From contig UPXS01000012.1 of NCBI GenBank assembly GCA_900538355.1, positions 1 to 64,000 of the forward strand: DNA of 64,000 nucleotides, given 5' to 3'. A model generated the notes under the pieces. It did not search any database, was not told the DNA's origin, and worked only from the letters and a program-made list of their open reading frames with translations. Below are positions 50,580 through 60,125 of the stretch, in pieces. Position 1 is the first letter of the stretch. Each line of letters opens with the position of its first letter. Position numbers and translations under genes: made by a program. Source of the DNA: an uncultured Veillonella sp. Lineage in GTDB: Bacteria; Bacillota; Negativicutes; Veillonellales; Veillonellaceae.

Positions 50580-51365
50580 TTATATAGAATATTTATTCTG
50601 TAATACCTCTTGCTGCCGTTCTTCGGTAAAGAAGATTTCCTCTAGGCACAAACCTTGAGCTGGTGCTGTTTTACCTATAACACGGCGATCTTTAGCCGCT
50701 AAATAGCCCTTAATATCCTCCACCTTGCGTCTTCCAAGTCCTACATCGACAAGTAATCCTGCAATATTGCGAACCATGTGGTATAGGAACCCATTGCCCA
50801 CTACTGAAATAGTAACATGAGGGCCTTCGGCCTCTACATGGATGCCCATGATAGTCTTTACAGGATCAGCAGGCGTTGAATTCGTGCCCTTCAAGGTTGT
50901 AAAGTCATGCGTACCTAACAGTTCATTACCGGCAGCTTGCATGAGCTCAATATTAAGAGGTTTCTTAACATGCCAATGGTATCGCTTTGTCAAAGGATTA
51001 GCGATAAGTTGATTATGGATGGTATATACATATTCCTTACCATATATATTCCATCGCGGCTTCCAATCGAGGGGGATTTCCACCGCCTCAAGGACAACTA
51101 TATCCTTTGGGATATGAGCAATCATAGCGCGAGGAATATTTTCTGCCGGTATAGCTCCAGATGTTTGGAATGTACAGACTTGAAACTTCGCATGTACCCC
51201 TGCATCTGTTCTAGAAGCACCGTAGATTTGAATCGGTTCATTGCAAATCTTTGACAATCCGTATTCTAAACAGCCTTGCACCGTTAAGCCCTTATCGTCA
51301 GGTTGCTTTTGATAGCCTGCTAAGTCAGTGCCATCATAAGCGACTATAATCCGTATATTTCTCAT
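50580..51365 (-). CDS. truA: tRNA pseudouridine(38-40) synthase
   Basis: Modifies uridines 38-40 of the tRNA anticodon arm. The catalytic aspartate is in GASRTDAGVHAKFQVC; IVAYDGTDLAGYQKQ opens the protein and FLYHMVRNIAGLLVDVG is the C-terminal signature. Length 261 aa is normal. It overlaps ecfT by four bases as the last gene of the ecf-truA unit, a conserved Firmicutes order. Confidence 0.96.
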   Translation of the reverse strand: MRNIRIIVAYDGTDLAGYQKQPDDKGLTVQGCLEYGLSKICNEPIQIYGASRTDAGVHAKFQVCTFQTSGAIPAENIPRAMIAHIPKDIVVLEAVEIPLDWKPRWNIYGKEYVYTIHNQLIANPLTKRYHWHVKKPLNIELMQAAGNELLGTHDFTTLKGTNSTPADPVKTIMGIHVEAEGPHVTISVVGNGFLYHMVRNIAGLLVDVGLGRRKVEDIKGYLAAKDRRVIGKTAPAQGLCLEEIFFTEERQQEVLQNKYSI

Positions 51366-52165
51366 AGATCAAGCCACCATAAAACGATGAGTACAATGGT
51401 AACCAAAATGACAGCGCCTACGCCGATATAATCTACATAGGTAACTTGTAGTTCTTTCATGCGCGTACGATTCACACCGCCTCTATAACAGCGAGCCTCC
51501 ATAGCAATAGCTAATTCATCAGCGCGTCTGAAAGCACTAATAAATAATGGTACTAAGAGAGGCACCATGTTTTTAGCACGTTGAATGATGGAGCCAGTTA
51601 CAAAATCTGCACCACGAGCAGATTGAGCTTTCATAATACGATCTGTCTCATCTAGTAAAGTTGGAATAAAGCGCAATGCAATGGTCATCATCATTGCTAA
51701 TTCGTGAGCTGGCACACCAATACAACGGAATGGATTGAGCAAATGTTCAATACCATCGGTCAAACGAATTGGTGATGTCGTATAGGTCAATAAGGACGAG
51801 AACAAGATTAAAAAGATTAATCGCGCCGCCATTTGTAGACCCATAGCCAAGCCTTGATCTGTAATATTAATGATCCACCATTGGAAGATTGTATTACCTG
51901 GTGTCGTAAAGATATGAATACCCATGGTAAATACGATGATAATCCAAAGTGGTTTAATAGCTGACCACATCAAGCGTAATGGCAATCGTGATAGCAACAT
52001 AGCAAAGATTGTAAATGCCCCTACTAAGCCATACGCAAGAGGAGAGTTCGCTAAGAAGATGGCTACTACGAAGATTGTGGTAGCAATAATCTTTGCACGA
52101 GGATCCATACGATGTAAGAAGGAGTTTCCTGGGAAGTATTGCCCTATAGTAATGTTATTTAACAT
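51362..52165 (-). CDS. ecfT: Energy-coupling factor transporter transmembrane protein EcfT
   Basis: The T component of an ECF vitamin/metal transporter. It has several membrane helices and both coupling motifs with the Ala-Arg-Gly signature (KAQSARGADF and ARCYRGG) that contact the two ATPases. Length 267 aa is typical. It overlaps ecfA2 by 11 bases. No S component is encoded nearby, so the module is probably shared among several substrate-binding proteins (group II ECF). Confidence 0.94.
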   Translation of the reverse strand: MLNNITIGQYFPGNSFLHRMDPRAKIIATTIFVVAIFLANSPLAYGLVGAFTIFAMLLSRLPLRLMWSAIKPLWIIIVFTMGIHIFTTPGNTIFQWWIINITDQGLAMGLQMAARLIFLILFSSLLTYTTSPIRLTDGIEHLLNPFRCIGVPAHELAMMMTIALRFIPTLLDETDRIMKAQSARGADFVTGSIIQRAKNMVPLLVPLFISAFRRADELAIAMEARCYRGGVNRTRMKELQVTYVDYIGVGAVILVTIVLIVLWWLDL

Positions 52166-53015
52166 GGCTACCTCCTTCTAGAATGGCTTGTACTGCATCA
52201 TCTACGGATAATACACGATTAGATACATCTAGTCCCTGTTCACGCAAATACTCCATAGTGACAGATACTGGTGGTACGTCTACACCAACAGCTTGTAATT
52301 CATCACGATGATTATTAAAGATATCCATCGGTTGCCCATCGAGAACGATACGACCTTTATCAAGGACTACAAGGCGAGATGCCATGCGCGAAATATCTTC
52401 CATATTGTGAGATACAAGGATTACCGTAATACCCTTTTCTTTATGAAGGCGAATAATTTCCTCAAAGATTTCTTCACGACCAAATGGGTCAAGGCCTGCA
52501 GATGGTTCATCAAGAACTAGGAAGTCTGGATTCATCGCCACTACACCAGCAATGGCAACACGACGCATTTGACCACCAGATAGGTGGAATGGAGAACGCT
52601 CTGCATAAGTATCATAGTCGAGGCCTACAAATTTCATGGCATCTCGTACGCGTTCATCCACTTCATCTGCACTAAGGCCTAAGTTTTTAGGACCAAATGC
52701 AATATCTTCGGCAATGGTTTCTTCGAATAATTGATGTTCAGGATATTGGAACACCATGCCTACCTTATGACGCATCTTCTTAGCTTCCTCTGTAGAAGCA
52801 CTAATATCTACACCATTAACGGTAACTGTTCCTGTTATAGGATGTAATAAGCCATTCAAATGTTGTACAAAGGTAGATTTGCCAGACCCAGTATGACCAA
52901 TAATGCCTAAAAACTCACCGTTTTCAACAGTAAGAGATACACCATGAAGGGCAGTTTTTTCAAATGGAGTGCCTACACCATAGGTATAGGTAATATTATC
53001 TAATACAATCGCCAT
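52155..53015 (-). CDS. ecfA2: Energy-coupling factor transporter ATPase EcfA2
   Basis: An ABC ATPase with Walker A GHTGSGKST, signature HLSGGQMRRV, Walker B FLVLDEPSAGLDP and the H-loop SHNMEDI. The Q-loop region MVFQYPEHQLFEETI is typical of ECF ATPases. It partners with EcfA1 and EcfT; its start overlaps the ecfA1 stop. It ends by overlapping ecfT. Confidence 0.95.
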   Translation of the reverse strand: MAIVLDNITYTYGVGTPFEKTALHGVSLTVENGEFLGIIGHTGSGKSTFVQHLNGLLHPITGTVTVNGVDISASTEEAKKMRHKVGMVFQYPEHQLFEETIAEDIAFGPKNLGLSADEVDERVRDAMKFVGLDYDTYAERSPFHLSGGQMRRVAIAGVVAMNPDFLVLDEPSAGLDPFGREEIFEEIIRLHKEKGITVILVSHNMEDISRMASRLVVLDKGRIVLDGQPMDIFNNHRDELQAVGVDVPPVSVTMEYLREQGLDVSNRVLSVDDAVQAILEGGSHVK

Positions 53016-53962
53016 TAGTGTGTGCCCTCCCCTCTTACTACATCTGAATTTTCATTGTTAGGAGAACTCATCTTGTGAGCACCTACGTTATGTTCACTTA
53101 GTAATTGATCAGCCAATTTAGAATGTCTTAGACCTTCTGCTAATTCTTCATTGTTGATGATACTCTTACCTACTTCATAACCTTTTTCATTCAATTTGAA
53201 AGCAATTTCAGACGCAACTGGTACATCGAGGCCAAGGCCTTTTAAAGTATCTACATGGCTAAAAATCTCACGAGGGGTTCCATCATGTAACTTCACGCCA
53301 TTTTTCATTACTACCACACGATCAGCTGTAACAGCTTCCTCCATAAAGTGTGTAATGTATACGATAGTAATACCTTCCTCTTTATTGAGTTTATGAACTG
53401 TTTCAAGTACTTCACGGCGACCTTTAGGGTCGAGCATAGCTGTTGGCTCATCAAGGACGATACAATCTGGTTTCATAGCAAGTACGCCGGCAATGGCAAT
53501 GCGTTGCTTTTGACCACCAGACAACAAATGAGGACCATGTTCTCTATATTCAGTCATATTTACAGCCTCTAACGCTGCATCGACGCGTTTTCTAATTTCC
53601 GCGCTAGGAATACCAAGGTTTTCTGGACCAAAGGCAACGTCCTCTTCTACGACAGCCGCCACAATTTGGTTATCAGGATTTTGGAACACCATGCCTACAT
53701 GTTGGCGTATATCCCAAATGTGCGCTTCATCGCGCGTATCATAGCCACATACATTGATATAACCTTCACTAGGTTGTAATAGCACATTAAAATGCTTAGC
53801 TAGTGTACTTTTACCACTACCATTCGTACCGATGATACAAACAAACTCACCACGCTTAATGGATAAGTTTACATCATTTAATGCATGTACATCATTGCCA
53901 TTTTCATCGGTATAGATATGACTCATATGATTGACCTCAATCATAATGTCTTTTTCATTCAT
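53015..53962 (-). CDS. ecfA1: Energy-coupling factor transporter ATPase EcfA1
   Basis: An ABC ATPase with Walker A GTNGSGKST, Q-loop MVFQNPDNQIVAAVVEEDVA, signature LLSGGQKQRI and Walker B CIVLDEPTAMLDP. A C-terminal extension of ~40 polar residues beyond the usual fold is present. I choose the ATG at 53960-53962, eight bases after GAGG. It is the first gene of the ecfA1-ecfA2-ecfT-truA unit, 280 bases downstream of rplQ; I see no confident promoter in that AT-rich gap beyond the rplQ terminator. Confidence 0.95.
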   Translation of the reverse strand: MNEKDIMIEVNHMSHIYTDENGNDVHALNDVNLSIKRGEFVCIIGTNGSGKSTLAKHFNVLLQPSEGYINVCGYDTRDEAHIWDIRQHVGMVFQNPDNQIVAAVVEEDVAFGPENLGIPSAEIRKRVDAALEAVNMTEYREHGPHLLSGGQKQRIAIAGVLAMKPDCIVLDEPTAMLDPKGRREVLETVHKLNKEEGITIVYITHFMEEAVTADRVVVMKNGVKLHDGTPREIFSHVDTLKGLGLDVPVASEIAFKLNEKGYEVGKSIINNEELAEGLRHSKLADQLLSEHNVGAHKMSSPNNENSDVVRGEGTH

Positions 53963-54197
53963 GGATAACCTCATATCTTTCTAGTCAATTTCGTTTCTAT
54001 AAAAGTAGAACCATTTACAAATCAATCATTCCCATATTGAGCCTACTAGCATCAATATAATATGTCCTGTTCATACACTTAGAATGAAATAGTATCTAAG
54101 GTATTCTGTAAAAGGTTAACAATAGATATTTAATATTTACGATAACTGCTAATATATTACGATATTTTACTCATCGATTGTACCATAAAATTGACAA

Positions 54198-54234
54198 TAA
54201 AAAAACGGTGCTGCAACATAAGTTACAACACCGT
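54198..54234 (-). terminator. Intrinsic terminator after rplQ
   Basis: A 13-bp stem (ACGGTGTTGTAAC with GTTGCAGCACCGT, two G-U wobbles) with a seven-T run on the minus strand; it ends the large ribosomal operon. Confidence 0.88.
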
Positions 54235-54244
54235 ATGAGTTTGA

Positions 54245-54580
54245 TTAAACTAACTCGATAATAGCCAAAGGTGCAGCGTCACCTTTGCGAAGACCAGTTT
54301 TGATTACACGAGTGTAACCACCTTGACGGTCTGCATATTTTGGAGCAATTGTATCAAACAATTTTTTTACTACGCTTTCATCCATGAGGTATGCAAGAAC
54401 TTGGCGACGTGCATGAAGATCACCACGTTTAGCCAAAGTTACCATTTGATCAGCTAAAGAGCGAAGTTCTTTCGCTTTAGCTTCTGTAGTTTCAATACGC
54501 TCATATTGGAAGAAAGATGTTAACATGCTACGGAACAACGCTTTACGAGCGGAGCTGTCGCGGCCTAATTTTCTGTACAT
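54245..54580 (-). CDS. rplQ: 50S ribosomal protein L17
   Basis: The 111-aa protein carries the typical YRKLGRDSSARKALFRSMLT start and RQGGYTRVIKTGLRKGDAAP end. It follows rpoA by 12 bases and is the last gene of the ribosomal cluster before a terminator. Confidence 0.98.
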   Translation of the reverse strand: MYRKLGRDSSARKALFRSMLTSFFQYERIETTEAKAKELRSLADQMVTLAKRGDLHARRQVLAYLMDESVVKKLFDTIAPKYADRQGGYTRVIKTGLRKGDAAPLAIIELV

Positions 54581-54592
54581 TCGTCTTCCTCC

Positions 54593-55597
54593 TTATTCGC
54601 CTTTTTGTTTAAGTTGAAAACCACCTGGATGATTGTTGAGTTTTTCCTCAATTTCATCGATGGATTTTTTGCCTAAATTGCGAACTTTTCCTAAGTCATC
54701 AATGGTTTTGTCTAGCAAATCTGCAATTGTATTAATGCCAGCACGTTTCAAGCAGTTATACGCACGAACAGAGAGTTCCAACTCATCGATGGAAATCTTT
54801 GCTGGGCCGTCATCTACAGCTGGTTCTTCATTATCAGAACCTACTGGATCAACAACGATACCGCCTTCACCTGTGTTAACATCTACAACATCTGCAGAGT
54901 GCGCTAATTTAGTGAAGTTCCCTAAATAACCAATCATAATGGCAGCAGATTTTGCCACTGCATCAGCAGCAGTAATGGAACCATCAGTCCAAACTTCTAA
55001 TGTAAGTTTGTCAAAGTCCATTTCATTGCCTACACGAACATCACTCACTTCGTATTTGGCACGAAGAATTGGAGAGAAGATAGAATCGATTGGAATACAA
55101 CCGATTACATCTGTGTCTTTTTTATTCTTCGTGGAAGGAACGTAACCTTTGCCACGTTCAATCACTACGTCCATTACGAGATGAGCTGTCTCATCCATAG
55201 TCGCAATCACAAGTTCAGGATTCAATACTTCCACTTCTGGTGGGAATTGCTCAGCTAAATCTGCAGCTGTCAATACACCATCCTTTTGGAAGTCAAAGTG
55301 AACTTCCAATGGTAGTTGTACATCTTCTTCAACTTTGATGCACAATTGCTTTAAGTTAAGGATGATATCCGTAACGTCTTCGCGAATACCAGGAATAGTA
55401 GAGAATTCATGAAGAACTCCATCAATTTTGATAGAGGTGATAGCTGCCCCATCCAAGGATGAAAGCAAAATTCTGCGTAAGCTATTACCGAGAGTGATAC
55501 CATAGCCACGGTCTAATGGTTCACATACGAACTTACCATAGCGACCGCCTTCGGCGATGTCCACCTTCTCGATTTTAAGTTTCTTTTCTTCGCTCAT
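54593..55597 (-). CDS. rpoA: DNA-directed RNA polymerase alpha subunit
   Basis: Assembly platform of RNA polymerase. The N-terminal domain (RYGKFVCEPLDRGYGITLGN, then SLRRILLSSLDGAAITSIKI) and the C-terminal UP-element/activator-binding domain (YNCLKRAGINTIADLLDKT, then RNLGKKSIDEIEEKL) are complete. I choose the ATG at 55595-55597, nine bases after AGGAGG; earlier ATGs overlap that site. The inter-domain linker is acidic. rpsD, often located between rpsK and rpoA, is absent here. Confidence 0.97.
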   Translation of the reverse strand: MSEEKKLKIEKVDIAEGGRYGKFVCEPLDRGYGITLGNSLRRILLSSLDGAAITSIKIDGVLHEFSTIPGIREDVTDIILNLKQLCIKVEEDVQLPLEVHFDFQKDGVLTAADLAEQFPPEVEVLNPELVIATMDETAHLVMDVVIERGKGYVPSTKNKKDTDVIGCIPIDSIFSPILRAKYEVSDVRVGNEMDFDKLTLEVWTDGSITAADAVAKSAAIMIGYLGNFTKLAHSADVVDVNTGEGGIVVDPVGSDNEEPAVDDGPAKISIDELELSVRAYNCLKRAGINTIADLLDKTIDDLGKVRNLGKKSIDEIEEKLNNHPGGFQLKQKGE

Positions 55598-55668
55598 CAG
55601 GAACATCCTCCTATACAACACACGTTCATAGTTTAATTATAGCACCGTATCAAATCGGCCGCTATTAA

Positions 55669-56058
55669 TTATACACGACGGCGTTTTGGAGGGCGACAAC
55701 CATTGTGAGGAATTGGAGTTACGTCTTTAATGGAAGTAACTTCAAGACCTGCAGCTTGTAAAGCACGGATTGCAGCTTCACGGCCGGATCCAGGACCTTT
55801 TACGAATACTTCAACAGTGCGAAGACCATGTTCCATTGCAGCTTTAGCAGCTTGTTCAGCAGCCATTTGAGCAGCGAATGGAGTGGATTTACGAGAACCA
55901 CGGAAGCCCAAGCCACCAGCGGAAGCCCAAGACAACGCATTACCGTTTGTATCTGTCAAAGTTACGATAGTGTTATTGAATGTAGAACGAATATGAGCCG
56001 CACCGGATTCAATATGTTTCTTTTCTTTTCTTTTAGTTCTAACAACTTTTTTAGCCAC
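55669..56058 (-). CDS. rpsK: 30S ribosomal protein S11
   Basis: The 129-aa protein includes HIRSTFNNTIVTLTDTNGNA and the C-terminal GCRPPKRRRV end characteristic of S11, a platform protein near the E site. Gap to rpoA is ~70 bases, where rpsD sits in many relatives. Confidence 0.98.
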   Translation of the reverse strand: MAKKVVRTKRKEKKHIESGAAHIRSTFNNTIVTLTDTNGNALSWASAGGLGFRGSRKSTPFAAQMAAEQAAKAAMEHGLRTVEVFVKGPGSGREAAIRALQAAGLEVTSIKDVTPIPHNGCRPPKRRRV

Positions 56059-56077
56059 GCTTTATCCCTCCTTTATC

Positions 56078-56446
56078 TTATTTCTTTTTACCAGCAATTG
56101 CTTTTCTAGGACCTTTGCGAGTACGTGCATTCGTTTTAGTACGTTGACCACGAAGTGGTAAACCCATACGATGACGTTTGCCTCGATAGGAGTTGATTTC
56201 AATTAAGCGTTTAATGTTAAGAGCTTCTTCACGACGAAGGTCACCTTCAACTTTGTAATCAGCATCTAACAATTCACGGATTTTCGCTACTTCATCTTCA
56301 GAAAGATCACGAACACGTGTGTCAGGATTGATGCCAGTTTTAGCAATGATTTCAGATGCTAAAGTTGGACCAATACCATAAATATAAGTTAAACCAATTT
56401 CCACTCGTTTATCACGAGGTAAATCTACACCGGCGATACGTGCCAT
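56078..56446 (-). CDS. rpsM: 30S ribosomal protein S13
   Basis: The 122-aa head protein shows MARIAGVDLPRDKRVEIGLT at the start and RGLPLRGQRTKTNARTRKGP-type C-terminal motif (seen as MGLPLRGQRTKTNARTRKGP). It contacts tRNA and the intersubunit bridge. Confidence 0.98.
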   Translation of the reverse strand: MARIAGVDLPRDKRVEIGLTYIYGIGPTLASEIIAKTGINPDTRVRDLSEDEVAKIRELLDADYKVEGDLRREEALNIKRLIEINSYRGKRHRMGLPLRGQRTKTNARTRKGPRKAIAGKKK

Positions 56447-56469
56447 CTAATCATCCACCTCCTATCAGA

Positions 56470-56583
56470 TTATCCTTGTTTTTGTTTATGTTTTGGATTT
56501 TCGCAAATAACCATTACACGGCCTTTGCGTTTAATGATTTTACATTTTTCGCATATCTTTTTAACTGATGGTTGAACCTTCAT
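56470..56583 (-). CDS. rpmJ: 50S ribosomal protein L36
   Basis: A 37-residue protein in the gap between infA and rpsM, beginning MKVQPSVKKICEKCKII and ending KHKQKQG. It has the C+ zinc set (Cys11, Cys14, Cys27, His32). AGGAGG precedes the ATG at 56581-56583. Position infA-rpmJ-rpsM is the conserved order. Confidence 0.96.
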   Translation of the reverse strand: MKVQPSVKKICEKCKIIKRKGRVMVICENPKHKQKQG

Positions 56584-56609
56584 TAGTACCTCCTTTGTGG
56601 ACCCTATGC

Positions 56610-56828
56610 TTATTTGAAGCGATAGGTGATGCGACCACGATTTAAGTCATACGGTGTCAGTTCCATAGTAACTTTATCACCAGGAAGAATACGGATAAAA
56701 TTCATACGCATTTTACCTGACACATGAGCCAATACGATATGACCATTTTCCAATTCAACTTGGAACATGGCATTCGGTAAAGCCTCAACTACCGTACCTT
56801 CCACCTCAATAACGTCTTCTTTTGACAT
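56610..56828 (-). CDS. infA: Translation initiation factor IF-1
   Basis: The 72-aa OB-fold protein has the typical VIEVEGTVVEALPNAMFQVE start and GDKVTMELTPYDLNRGRITY end. Located between map and rpmJ as in most Firmicutes. Confidence 0.98.
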   Translation of the reverse strand: MSKEDVIEVEGTVVEALPNAMFQVELENGHIVLAHVSGKMRMNFIRILPGDKVTMELTPYDLNRGRITYRFK

Positions 56829-56851
56829 ATCTTTTCCTCCGGTTACCTGTT

Positions 56852-57622
56852 TTATTTAATTAACCGCGGTTCATCACGCATGGTTAATATTTCAGGGCCG
56901 TTTTCTGTAACAACCACTGTATGTTCGAAATGAGCAGCAGGTTTACCATCTACGGTAACTGCTGTCCAGTCATCCCCTAATACATGAACACGATAACTAC
57001 CCATTGTAATCATCGGTTCAATACACAATACCATACCTGGTTTCATTAAAGGTCCTTGATCAGGACTACCATAGTTTGGTATTTGCGGATCTTCATGCAT
57101 TTCGCGGCCTAAACCATGACCTACGAAGTCGCGAACGACGCCGTAACCATGTTTCTCACAATACGTTTGAACAGCGTGACCGATAGCACCGATACGGTTG
57201 CCAACTTTCACTTGTTCAATTCCCTTGAACAGACTTTCTTCTGTAACTTTTAACAATTTCATCACATCTGGTTTGACGTGACCGATAGGAATCGTCACAG
57301 CCGAATCGCCGTGATATCCATCAATAGATGATACAAGATCAATACTGAGGACATCACCGTTTTTAAGCTTACGCTTAGCGCTCGGAATACCATGAACAAC
57401 TTCATCATTGATAGAAGCACAGATTGTAGCAGGGAATCCATAGTACCCTTTACAACTTGGTATACCACCGTGGCTGCGAATATATTCTTCGGCAATTGTA
57501 TCTAACTCAAGCGTCGTGATGCCAGGTTTAGCCTTTTCTACTAACAAGGACAACGTGTCTGCTGTAAGCTTACTTGCCTTGCGGATACATTCAATTTCAT
57601 GGGGCGATTTCAAAATAATCAT
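56852..57622 (-). CDS. map: Type I methionine aminopeptidase
   Basis: Removes N-terminal methionine from nascent proteins. Metal ligands are visible in SIDLVSSIDGYHGDSAV (two Asp), GHGLGREMHEDPQI (His), CIEPMI (Glu) and FEHTVVV (Glu). Length 256 aa, without an SH3-type N-terminal extension. It lies three bases after adk. Confidence 0.97.
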   Translation of the reverse strand: MIILKSPHEIECIRKASKLTADTLSLLVEKAKPGITTLELDTIAEEYIRSHGGIPSCKGYYGFPATICASINDEVVHGIPSAKRKLKNGDVLSIDLVSSIDGYHGDSAVTIPIGHVKPDVMKLLKVTEESLFKGIEQVKVGNRIGAIGHAVQTYCEKHGYGVVRDFVGHGLGREMHEDPQIPNYGSPDQGPLMKPGMVLCIEPMITMGSYRVHVLGDDWTAVTVDGKPAAHFEHTVVVTENGPEILTMRDEPRLIK

Positions 57623-57625
57623 GGA

Positions 57626-58189
57626 TTATTTCTCCAAAGCCTTAATGATGTCAGCAAATACTGCGTCTACATCTTGTAAACCATTAATTTCTTCATATAA
57701 GCCGCTGTTGCGGTAGTAATCAATTAAAGGTTTAGTAGATTCTTCGTACACAGCTAGACGTTTCTGTACTGTTTCAGGGTTATCATCAGCACGATTTTCT
57801 AGAACAGCTCGTTCGCTAATACGTTTAACTAATTCCTCGGAAGGAACATTTAAGTTAAGTACAGCGTCCAAAGAAATTCCTAATTCTTTAAGGATTGCAT
57901 CCAAGGACACAGCTTGCGCTGTTGTTCTTGGGAATCCATCAAGAATAAATCCAGATTTGCAGTCATCTTTCACCAAGCGATCACGTACGATACCAACAGT
58001 TACACTGTCAGGTACCAATTGACCAGCATCGATGTATTTCTTAGCCTCAACTCCAAGAGGTGTTTCGTTCTTAATCGCAGCGCGGAACATATCACCTGTT
58101 GAAATTTGGGGAATACCGTATTTTTCAATAAGTCGAGCTGCCTGAGTGCCTTTACCAGCACCAGGAGGTCCCATTAATAGAATATACAT
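57626..58189 (-). CDS. adk: Adenylate kinase
   Basis: Interconverts ATP+AMP and ADP. The P-loop GPPGAGKGTQA is at residues 7-17, and FILDGFPRTTAQA is the family signature. At 187 aa it is the short form, with a reduced LID lacking the zinc-cysteine insert seen in Bacillus. It sits between secY and map. Confidence 0.97.
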   Translation of the reverse strand: MYILLMGPPGAGKGTQAARLIEKYGIPQISTGDMFRAAIKNETPLGVEAKKYIDAGQLVPDSVTVGIVRDRLVKDDCKSGFILDGFPRTTAQAVSLDAILKELGISLDAVLNLNVPSEELVKRISERAVLENRADDNPETVQKRLAVYEESTKPLIDYYRNSGLYEEINGLQDVDAVFADIIKALEK

Positions 58190-58201
58190 ATTGTTTCCCT
58201 C

Positions 58202-59464
58202 CTATTTCACAAAGCCTTTATAGTGGCGTGTTACCATGAGCGACTCAATTTGTTGCATTGTATCAAGTGCTACACCTACAACGATAAGGAGAGCCGTACC
58301 ACCAAAGTATACGCCTTGGACGCCGGTAATACTACCGAGGAAATTCGGTATAATAGCAACGACAGCTAAGAATACAGCGCCAGCCAAAGTGATCTTGGTC
58401 ATCACGTTATCCACATAATCAGCAGTTGGTTTACCCGCACGAATACCTGGGATAAAACCACCGTATTTTTTCATATTATCTGCCATATCTGTAATGTTGA
58501 TAGAGATTGCAGTATAGAAATACGTAAAGATAAAAATCAATAATGCATACAATGCCGTTTGTAACGGCGTACCCCATGTAAATAGATCTGCAATTTTATG
58601 AACATATTCATTGTCAATAAATTGCGCAATTGTCACAGGGAACATCAACACAGATGACGCAAAGATAATTGGGATTACACCTGCCTGATTGACTTTCAAC
58701 GGCAAGAATGTAGAGTGACCACCGTACATTTTACGACCTACTACGCGTTTAGCATATTGAATCGGAATACGACGTTGGCCTTGTGTAACTGCAACTACGA
58801 CAGCAATCATCGCAAGAGCAATTACAGCAAATAAGAATGCTTGGAACATATTGATTGTTCCGTTTTGGATATATTGATAAATAGTTTCTAAACCATCTGG
58901 TAATCGAGCTACGATACCAGCAAAGATGATCAAGGAAATACCATTACCTATACCATATGCTGTGATTTGTTCACCAATCCACATCAACAAGCATGTGCCT
59001 GCTGTTAGGATGATGGCCACAACGAATACACTAAGGAAATCATTATTTACCAAAGCGTTGTTTGCTCTAAGAGCAAATGCCATGCCTGCGGCTTGTACAA
59101 AGCCGAGGACTACGGTGCCATAACGAGTTACCTTCGCTATTTTCTTACGCCCGTCTTCACCATCTTTACTCCATGCTTCAAACTGAGGAACTACAGACTG
59201 AAGCAGTTGCATGATGATGGAAGCATTGATGTAAGGTGTAATACTCATTGCAAAGATAGAGAACTTACTAAGCGCACCACCAGCAAACAAGTCTAATAGA
59301 CCGAATAGGTTACCGGATGTAAACAAGGATTCGATAACAGACGCATCAACGCCTGGAACAGGAATGTGGATACCAGCTCTAAAGATGGCAAACATCATTA
59401 ATGTGTAAAGAATCTTATTACGTAATTCGGTAATCTTAAAGATGTTCGAGAGGCTATCTAGCAC
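58202..59464 (-). CDS. secY: Protein translocase subunit SecY
   Basis: The channel subunit of the Sec translocase (420 aa, ten membrane segments). Signatures are GIHIPVPGVD near the N-terminus, QRRIPIQYAKRVVG in the cytoplasmic loop and FIPGIRAGKPTADYVDNVM near the end. It starts with GTG (59462-59464) directly after rplO. Confidence 0.97.
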   Translation of the reverse strand: MLDSLSNIFKITELRNKILYTLMMFAIFRAGIHIPVPGVDASVIESLFTSGNLFGLLDLFAGGALSKFSIFAMSITPYINASIIMQLLQSVVPQFEAWSKDGEDGRKKIAKVTRYGTVVLGFVQAAGMAFALRANNALVNNDFLSVFVVAIILTAGTCLLMWIGEQITAYGIGNGISLIIFAGIVARLPDGLETIYQYIQNGTINMFQAFLFAVIALAMIAVVVAVTQGQRRIPIQYAKRVVGRKMYGGHSTFLPLKVNQAGVIPIIFASSVLMFPVTIAQFIDNEYVHKIADLFTWGTPLQTALYALLIFIFTYFYTAISINITDMADNMKKYGGFIPGIRAGKPTADYVDNVMTKITLAGAVFLAVVAIIPNFLGSITGVQGVYFGGTALLIVVGVALDTMQQIESLMVTRHYKGFVK

Positions 59465-59465
59465 C

Positions 59466-59909
59466 CTAGATCACCTCTACTTTTCCGCCTGCTGCTGTAA
59501 TTTTTTCTTCAGCAGATTTAGTGAAGCCATTAGCGATAACTGTTAAGTTTTTAGTTTCCAATGTACCGTTACCTAAAATACGAATGCCATCGCGTACATT
59601 TTTCAAAATGCCAGCTTCAATAAGAGCTACTGGATCAACTGTTGCACCGTCTTCAAAACGGTTCAATTGTTCTACGTTAACTTCAGCATATTGTTTAGCA
59701 AAAACGTTGTTGAAACCACGTTTTGGTAAACGACGATAAAGAGGCATTTGGCCGCCTTCAAAACCGGAGCGAACGCCACCGCCAGAACGGGAGTTTTGAC
59801 CTTTTTGACCACGACCAGATGTTTTACCCAAGCCAGAACCTAAACCACGGCCTACACGAGTACGAGCTTTTTTGGAACCAGCAGCTGGTTGTAATTCATG
59901 AAGTTTCAT
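59466..59909 (-). CDS. rplO: 50S ribosomal protein L15
   Basis: The 147-aa protein has the Gly/Arg-rich start (RVGRGLGSGLGKTSGRGQKG) typical of L15, and ends in a globular C-terminal domain. It is followed immediately by secY. Confidence 0.98.
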   Translation of the reverse strand: MKLHELQPAAGSKKARTRVGRGLGSGLGKTSGRGQKGQNSRSGGGVRSGFEGGQMPLYRRLPKRGFNNVFAKQYAEVNVEQLNRFEDGATVDPVALIEAGILKNVRDGIRILGNGTLETKNLTVIANGFTKSAEEKITAAGGKVEVI

Positions 59910-59931
59910 TCAGTGCACCTCCTTATCAGTA

Positions 59932-60111
59932 TTAAACTTCTTCAACTTTTACTAAATGTCTAACTTTGTGAAGCATACCTTCGATTTGAGGTGTTACTTC
60001 TTTTACAACTTGAGAATTAGTTTTTTTCAAGCCCAAAGCTTTAACTGTCGCGCGTTGATCTTCAGGACGACCGATTAAGCTTCTTGTTAATGTTACTTTA
60101 ACTTGTGCCAT
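59932..60111 (-). CDS. rpmD: 50S ribosomal protein L30
   Basis: A 59-residue protein starting MAQVKVTLTRSLIGRPEDQR, then the ATVKALGLKKTNSQVV block and ending HLVKVEEV. The start ATG is at 60109-60111. It lies between rpsE and rplO as in the conserved spc order. Confidence 0.96.
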   Translation of the reverse strand: MAQVKVTLTRSLIGRPEDQRATVKALGLKKTNSQVVKEVTPQIEGMLHKVRHLVKVEEV

Positions 60112-60125
60112 TTCTTGTCTCCTTA